This document shows positions 60,964 to 64,000 of a stretch of DNA of 64,000 nt, in pieces; position 1 is the stretch's first letter; every line of letters starts with the position of its first letter. The position numbers and the translations under genes are program-made. The DNA is taken from assembly GCF_000018545.1 (NCBI RefSeq), contig NC_012587.1, positions 620,001 through 684,000 of the forward strand, read 5' to 3'. The DNA comes from Sinorhizobium fredii NGR234 (GTDB lineage: Bacteria; Pseudomonadota; Alphaproteobacteria; Rhizobiales; Rhizobiaceae). Below the pieces are notes generated by a model. The model ran no database searches. It had not been told where the DNA came from and saw only the letters and a program-made list of their open reading frames with translations.

Positions 60964-61364
60964 GCCTGGAGAAACTCGGCAAGTACCCCGTCGTCGGCGC
61001 TGAGGCCCGTTCCAAGGGCGACCTGGTGAAGGTGGCGAAAGAAAACCGTTTGAACCTGATCTTCGGCCAGGACCACCCGGTTCTGATGGAGCTCTGCGTA
61101 TCCAACGACTACATGCATGTCGGCGAGTTCGTCATTCCCGTGGGCGGTGTCGGTCCAAGGGCGAGCGAGCCCAACAGGCACGATGGCGACGCTGTCTTCT
61201 ACGTGTTGAAAGGCCCGGCAACTTTTTATGTCGCGGACGGCGACGAGACGTTCCACATCCGGGACGGGGAGGCGTTCTTCCTGCCCGCGGGCGTCAGCTA
61301 CCAGTGCCTGAACTACGGCTCCAGTCCCATCCGCATGGTCTTCACCATAGCGCCTGGCCTCTGA
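60960..61364 (+). CDS. Second cupin-domain protein (134 aa)
   Basis: Cupin barrel: motif 1 NRHDGDAVFYVLKGPATFYV near residue 73 and motif 2 DGEAFFLPAGVSYQCLNYG near 102, without the usual His in the second motif. Preceded by AAAGGAGG inside the upstream gene. Paired with the first cupin by a 4-base overlap; probably works with it on the same substrate. Confidence 0.85.
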   Translation: MSLEKLGKYPVVGAEARSKGDLVKVAKENRLNLIFGQDHPVLMELCVSNDYMHVGEFVIPVGGVGPRASEPNRHDGDAVFYVLKGPATFYVADGDETFHIRDGEAFFLPAGVSYQCLNYGSSPIRMVFTIAPGL

Positions 61365-61449
61365 GCCTTCGATCAAACTTCGAAGAATTCCTCCTCGGGG
61401 CGATCCTGGGGACGGGAGGAGTGTGTCTTGCACAACAAGGGAGGACCTC

Positions 61450-62526
61450 GTGACGACTTTCAAACGACGTACATTGCTTTGCGCAGCGGTCGCGTTCGCC
61501 GCTTCTGTCGGCTTCCAGCCCGCATTCGCCGCCGAGCCTGACTACAACGCCGTGTTTCCCGGCATCCTGATGGACAAGGACATCAAGCCGACGGGGCAGG
61601 AGATGAAGCCGGTCAAGAAGGACAACCGTCCTCTCAAGCTCGGCTTCCTGCCCACCGCGATGGACACCTACTACCAGCGCGTTCTGGCCGGCGTGAAGGA
61701 GGAGATCGACAAGCGCGGCGGCGCAGAAGCGATCGAGCTCCTCGTCCAGGCACCGAGCAGCCAGTCTGCGACAGACGACCAGATCAGGGCCATGGAAGCC
61801 TGGATCAACGACGGCATCGACGCGATCGCGGTCGCTCTCTACAACGAAGGCGCTCTGTTGCCGTCGATCCGTCGCGCCACGGAAGCCGGCATTCCGGTGT
61901 TTCTGTTCAACTCCCCGTTCGCAGACAACCCGTACTACGTCAGCGACGTCGGCTACGACCAGTCGGACGGCGGCCGCGCGCAGGCCCAGTGGATCGTGGA
62001 CACCTATGGCGACAAGGAGGTCAAAATCGGCATCCTCGAAGGCCTGCCAGGTCCGCACACCAGCCAGCGTATGAAGGGCTTCAACGAGATCATCTCGAAG
62101 CATCCGAACTTCAAGATCGTCGCTCAGCAGCCCGCTGGCTGGGTCCGCGCACAGGGTCTCTCAGTGACCGAGAACATGTTCACCGCCAACCCGGATATCG
62201 AAGTCCTCGTGGCGCTCTATGACGAGATGGCTCTCGGTGGGCTGCAGGCCCTCAAGGCCAAGGGTCTGAACGGGAAGGTCGCCATCGTCGGCTATGAGAA
62301 CATGAAGGAAGCGAACGCCGCCATACTGACGGGCGACTTCTCCGCAACGGTCGACACCGGAGCCAAGGAAGAGGGGCGCAACATCGTGCGCGCCGTCGAC
62401 GAATTCCTGATGAAGGGAAATCCCCTTCCGAAGAAGATTTTCGTCAGCCCCAAGGTCTACGACGCCACGAACATCAAGACGTTCGACCAGACCGACTACG
62501 ACTACGTCCCCCAGCAGAAGATGTGA
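61450..62526 (+). CDS. Periplasmic sugar-binding protein of second ABC importer (358 aa)
   Basis: RbsB-type binding protein with a clear signal peptide (RRTLLCAAVAFAASVGFQPA to AFAAEP). A short extension (PDYNAVFPGILMDKDIKPTG) precedes the first strand RPLKLGFLPTAMDTYYQRVL. Further blocks: MEAWINDGIDAIAVALYNEG, VGYDQSDGGRAQAQWIVD, VGYENMKEANAAILTGDF. The GTG at 61450 is preferred as start because AAGGGAGG lies 6 bases upstream; an in-frame GTG at 61423 would add nine residues before the signal. Ligand unknown. Confidence 0.9.
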   Translation: MTTFKRRTLLCAAVAFAASVGFQPAFAAEPDYNAVFPGILMDKDIKPTGQEMKPVKKDNRPLKLGFLPTAMDTYYQRVLAGVKEEIDKRGGAEAIELLVQAPSSQSATDDQIRAMEAWINDGIDAIAVALYNEGALLPSIRRATEAGIPVFLFNSPFADNPYYVSDVGYDQSDGGRAQAQWIVDTYGDKEVKIGILEGLPGPHTSQRMKGFNEIISKHPNFKIVAQQPAGWVRAQGLSVTENMFTANPDIEVLVALYDEMALGGLQALKAKGLNGKVAIVGYENMKEANAAILTGDFSATVDTGAKEEGRNIVRAVDEFLMKGNPLPKKIFVSPKVYDATNIKTFDQTDYDYVPQQKM

Positions 62527-62533
62527 GGACGTT

Positions 62534-62555
62534 GCGGCCCTCTCCGGAGGTCCGC
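62534..62555 (+). terminator. Intercistronic hairpin after the second binding-protein gene
   Basis: GCGGCCCTC and GAGGTCCGC can pair over 9 positions with one mismatch around a 4-base loop. No T-run follows, so it is more likely an mRNA-stabilising stem between the binding-protein and ATPase genes than a full terminator. Confidence 0.5.
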
Positions 62556-62574
62556 GCACCCGGAGGAGATTCAA

Positions 62575-64000
62575 ATGGCCAACAATCCGCTTCTCGAAAT
62601 GAAGGGCATAGGCAAGCGCTTCGGCAACATGGTCGCTCTGCAGGGAATCGACCTGGCGCTGAGCGGCGGCGAAGTCTTGGGCTTGGTCGGTGAAAACGGC
62701 GCGGGCAAATCCACGTTGATGAAAATTCTCGCGGGCGCTTATTCACGCGACGGCGGCACGATCGCCGTGCGGGGAAAGGAAGTCGAGCTCGACAGCCCGA
62801 AGGCCGGAGCCGACGCCGGCATCGCGATCATCTACCAGGAACTCAGCCTGTTCCCGGACTTCAACGCGGCCGAGAACATTTTCGCCGGACGCGAGTTGCG
62901 GCGCAGTGGCTTCTCGCTCGCCCCGCTGAGCCACGGGCAGATGCGCAGGGAAGCGCGCCGCCTTCTTTCCGAAGAGCTTGGCGTGGAGGTCGCGATCGAC
63001 CGCCCGGTCCGGGAACTGAGCCTTTCCGACCGCCAGATGATCGAGATCGCCAAAGCGCTGAACAGCAACGCCGACATCATCATTATGGACGAGCCGACCG
63101 AGGCGCTCGAGGAGGTCGAACGCAAACAGCTTTTCGCCATCATCAACCGTCTGCAGGCTGCCGGAAAGGCCATCATCTACGTTTCGCACCGGATCAAGGA
63201 ACTGCTCGGCATCTGCAGCCGCGTCATGGTGCTTCGCGACGGCCGCACGGCGGCCGACCTTCCGGTCGCCGACCTCGACGTCGACAAAGTCGTCGCCGCG
63301 ATGATCGGCGGTGCCCTTTCCAAACAGTTTCCTCCCCGCGTCCCTCCGAGGTCCGATCCCTCGGTGGAAGTACGCGGCCTGTCGAGAGCGGGAGCTTTCG
63401 ACGACATCTCCTTTTCGCTTGCGAAGGGAGAGATTTTTGGGATCGCCGGCCTGGAGGGCTCGGGCAAGAGCGCGCTTCTCCGAGCCCTCTTCGGCCAGCG
63501 GGCTTATGAACGCGGCACCGTGAAGGTCGAAGGCAAGGATGTCCAACTGACGGACATCACCGACGCCATCAGAGAGCGCTTCGCATTTCTGCCCGCCGAA
63601 CGGAAGTTCGAGGGCATCTTCCCCGAGCATTCGGTTGGATGGAATCTATCGATCGGTAACTTGGGCGTCCTCGGGAAGATCACCTTGCGGCCCTCCAAGG
63701 AGAAGGAAGTCGCGGCGAGCTACATCTCGAAGCTCGGCGTGAAGTGCGAGGGGCCGCAGGCGGAGATCAGTTCTCTGAGCGGTGGCAACCAACAAAAGGT
63801 CATGCTGGCTCGTTGGCTGCTCACCCAACCCAAGGTGCTCCTGCTCGAGGAGCCGACGCGGGGCGTCGACGTCCGCGCCAAATCCGAGGTCTACGCCTTG
63901 GTTCAGGCCGCCGCCCAGGACGGGTGCACCGTCATCGTGGTGTCGGCCGACAATGCCGAGTTGCTCGGCCTTTGCCACCGCGTCGCGGTGATGTTCGAAG
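62575..64000 (+). CDS. Sugar ABC transporter ATPase, two nucleotide domains (3' end outside window)
   Basis: RbsA/MglA-type ATPase of the second importer, open to the window end (475 codons visible). First half: GLVGENGAGKSTLMKILAG near residue 40, the signature region reads LSLSDRQMIEIAKAL, Walker B IIIMDEPTEALE. Second half: degenerate Walker A GLEGSGKSALLRALFG near 300, signature SLSGGNQQKVMLARWLL, Walker B VLLLEEPTRGVDVRA, where Glu replaces the usual Asp. GGAGGAG lies 7 bases before the ATG at 62575. The cognate permease is expected just outside the window. Confidence 0.93.
   Translation, partial: MANNPLLEMKGIGKRFGNMVALQGIDLALSGGEVLGLVGENGAGKSTLMKILAGAYSRDGGTIAVRGKEVELDSPKAGADAGIAIIYQELSLFPDFNAAENIFAGRELRRSGFSLAPLSHGQMRREARRLLSEELGVEVAIDRPVRELSLSDRQMIEIAKALNSNADIIIMDEPTEALEEVERKQLFAIINRLQAAGKAIIYVSHRIKELLGICSRVMVLRDGRTAADLPVADLDVDKVVAAMIGGALSKQFPPRVPPRSDPSVEVRGLSRAGAFDDISFSLAKGEIFGIAGLEGSGKSALLRALFGQRAYERGTVKVEGKDVQLTDITDAIRERFAFLPAERKFEGIFPEHSVGWNLSIGNLGVLGKITLRPSKEKEVAASYISKLGVKCEGPQAEISSLSGGNQQKVMLARWLLTQPKVLLLEEPTRGVDVRAKSEVYALVQAAAQDGCTVIVVSADNAELLGLCHRVAVMFE

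Noticed and set aside
1..64000. CRISPR array or replication origin
   Set aside because: No regularly spaced repeats and no iterons, parABS or DnaA-box cluster were seen.

Overview
The window reads as chromosome or megaplasmid DNA of an alphaproteobacterium of the Rhizobiaceae, most like Sinorhizobium/Ensifer. The reasons are the high-GC codon use, the set of housekeeping neighbours (pyruvate phosphate dikinase, tRNA-Gln, phosphoketolase, DUF1499 and YegP proteins) and the many ABC transport and acid-sugar genes. This placement is inferred from gene content, not from a search.

Layout. 1-10015 is a core-like segment: the 3' end of ppdK, two small lipoproteins, a DUF1499 membrane protein, an MBL-fold hydrolase with a cupin, tRNA-Gln(UUG), a glucoamylase-like glycoside hydrolase, phosphoketolase, YegP and tRNA-Pro(CGG). 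Directly 3' of tRNA-Pro the character changes. 10016 to about 28700 looks like a genomic island: short unknown genes, a complete type I Zorya anti-phage operon (zorABCD, 11821-18722), a TerB-like/BRCT protein, a TM0106-type RecB nuclease-helicase gene broken by an IS66-family element (22298-24805, 8-bp target duplication) and by an internal deletion, a HExxH protein, and remnants of a DNA ligase, a secreted-type nuclease and an IS91-type tyrosine recombinase. No intact integrase and no second copy of the tRNA end was found, so the far border of the island is not fixed.

28735-45062 is a catabolic cluster led by a regulator made of two HxlR domains. It contains a three-subunit molybdenum hydroxylase of the CO dehydrogenase/xanthine dehydrogenase family with an embedded lactonase-like MBL protein, a CoxG-like protein, a complete branched-chain-type ABC importer (LivKHMGF), a crotonase, an SDR, an acyl-CoA synthetase, an Fe-type alcohol dehydrogenase and a thioesterase. 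Five copies of a 19-bp motif (consensus ACTTGCATTRTTAGACTTA) lie in front of the regulator, between the hydroxylase and coxG operons, in front of both liv transcription units, and at the 3' end of the liv operon. They are probably the operator of the HxlR protein and tie the cluster together as one regulon. The crotonase and the SDR both lack their textbook catalytic residues, so the pathway chemistry cannot be read from family names. The cluster ends at a scrap of aldehyde dehydrogenase and an extra adenylate kinase gene.

45877-64000 is a second catabolic cluster, for an acid sugar or related compound. An eleven-gene leftward operon (periplasmic binding protein, ABC ATPase, permease, NAD-dependent epimerase/dehydrogenase, GntR regulator, tartrate-dehydrogenase-like enzyme, small monooxygenase-like protein, type II haloacid-dehalogenase-like HAD, aldehyde dehydrogenase, OtnK-like kinase, OtnC-like decarboxylase) diverges from a rightward set (second HAD paralogue, SDR, M20 dipeptidase, two cupins, second binding protein, second ABC ATPase cut by the window end). 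The kinase/decarboxylase pair should produce dihydroxyacetone phosphate from a 3-oxo-tetronate-type acid, but the usual upstream enzymes of that pathway are absent, so the entry steps are open.
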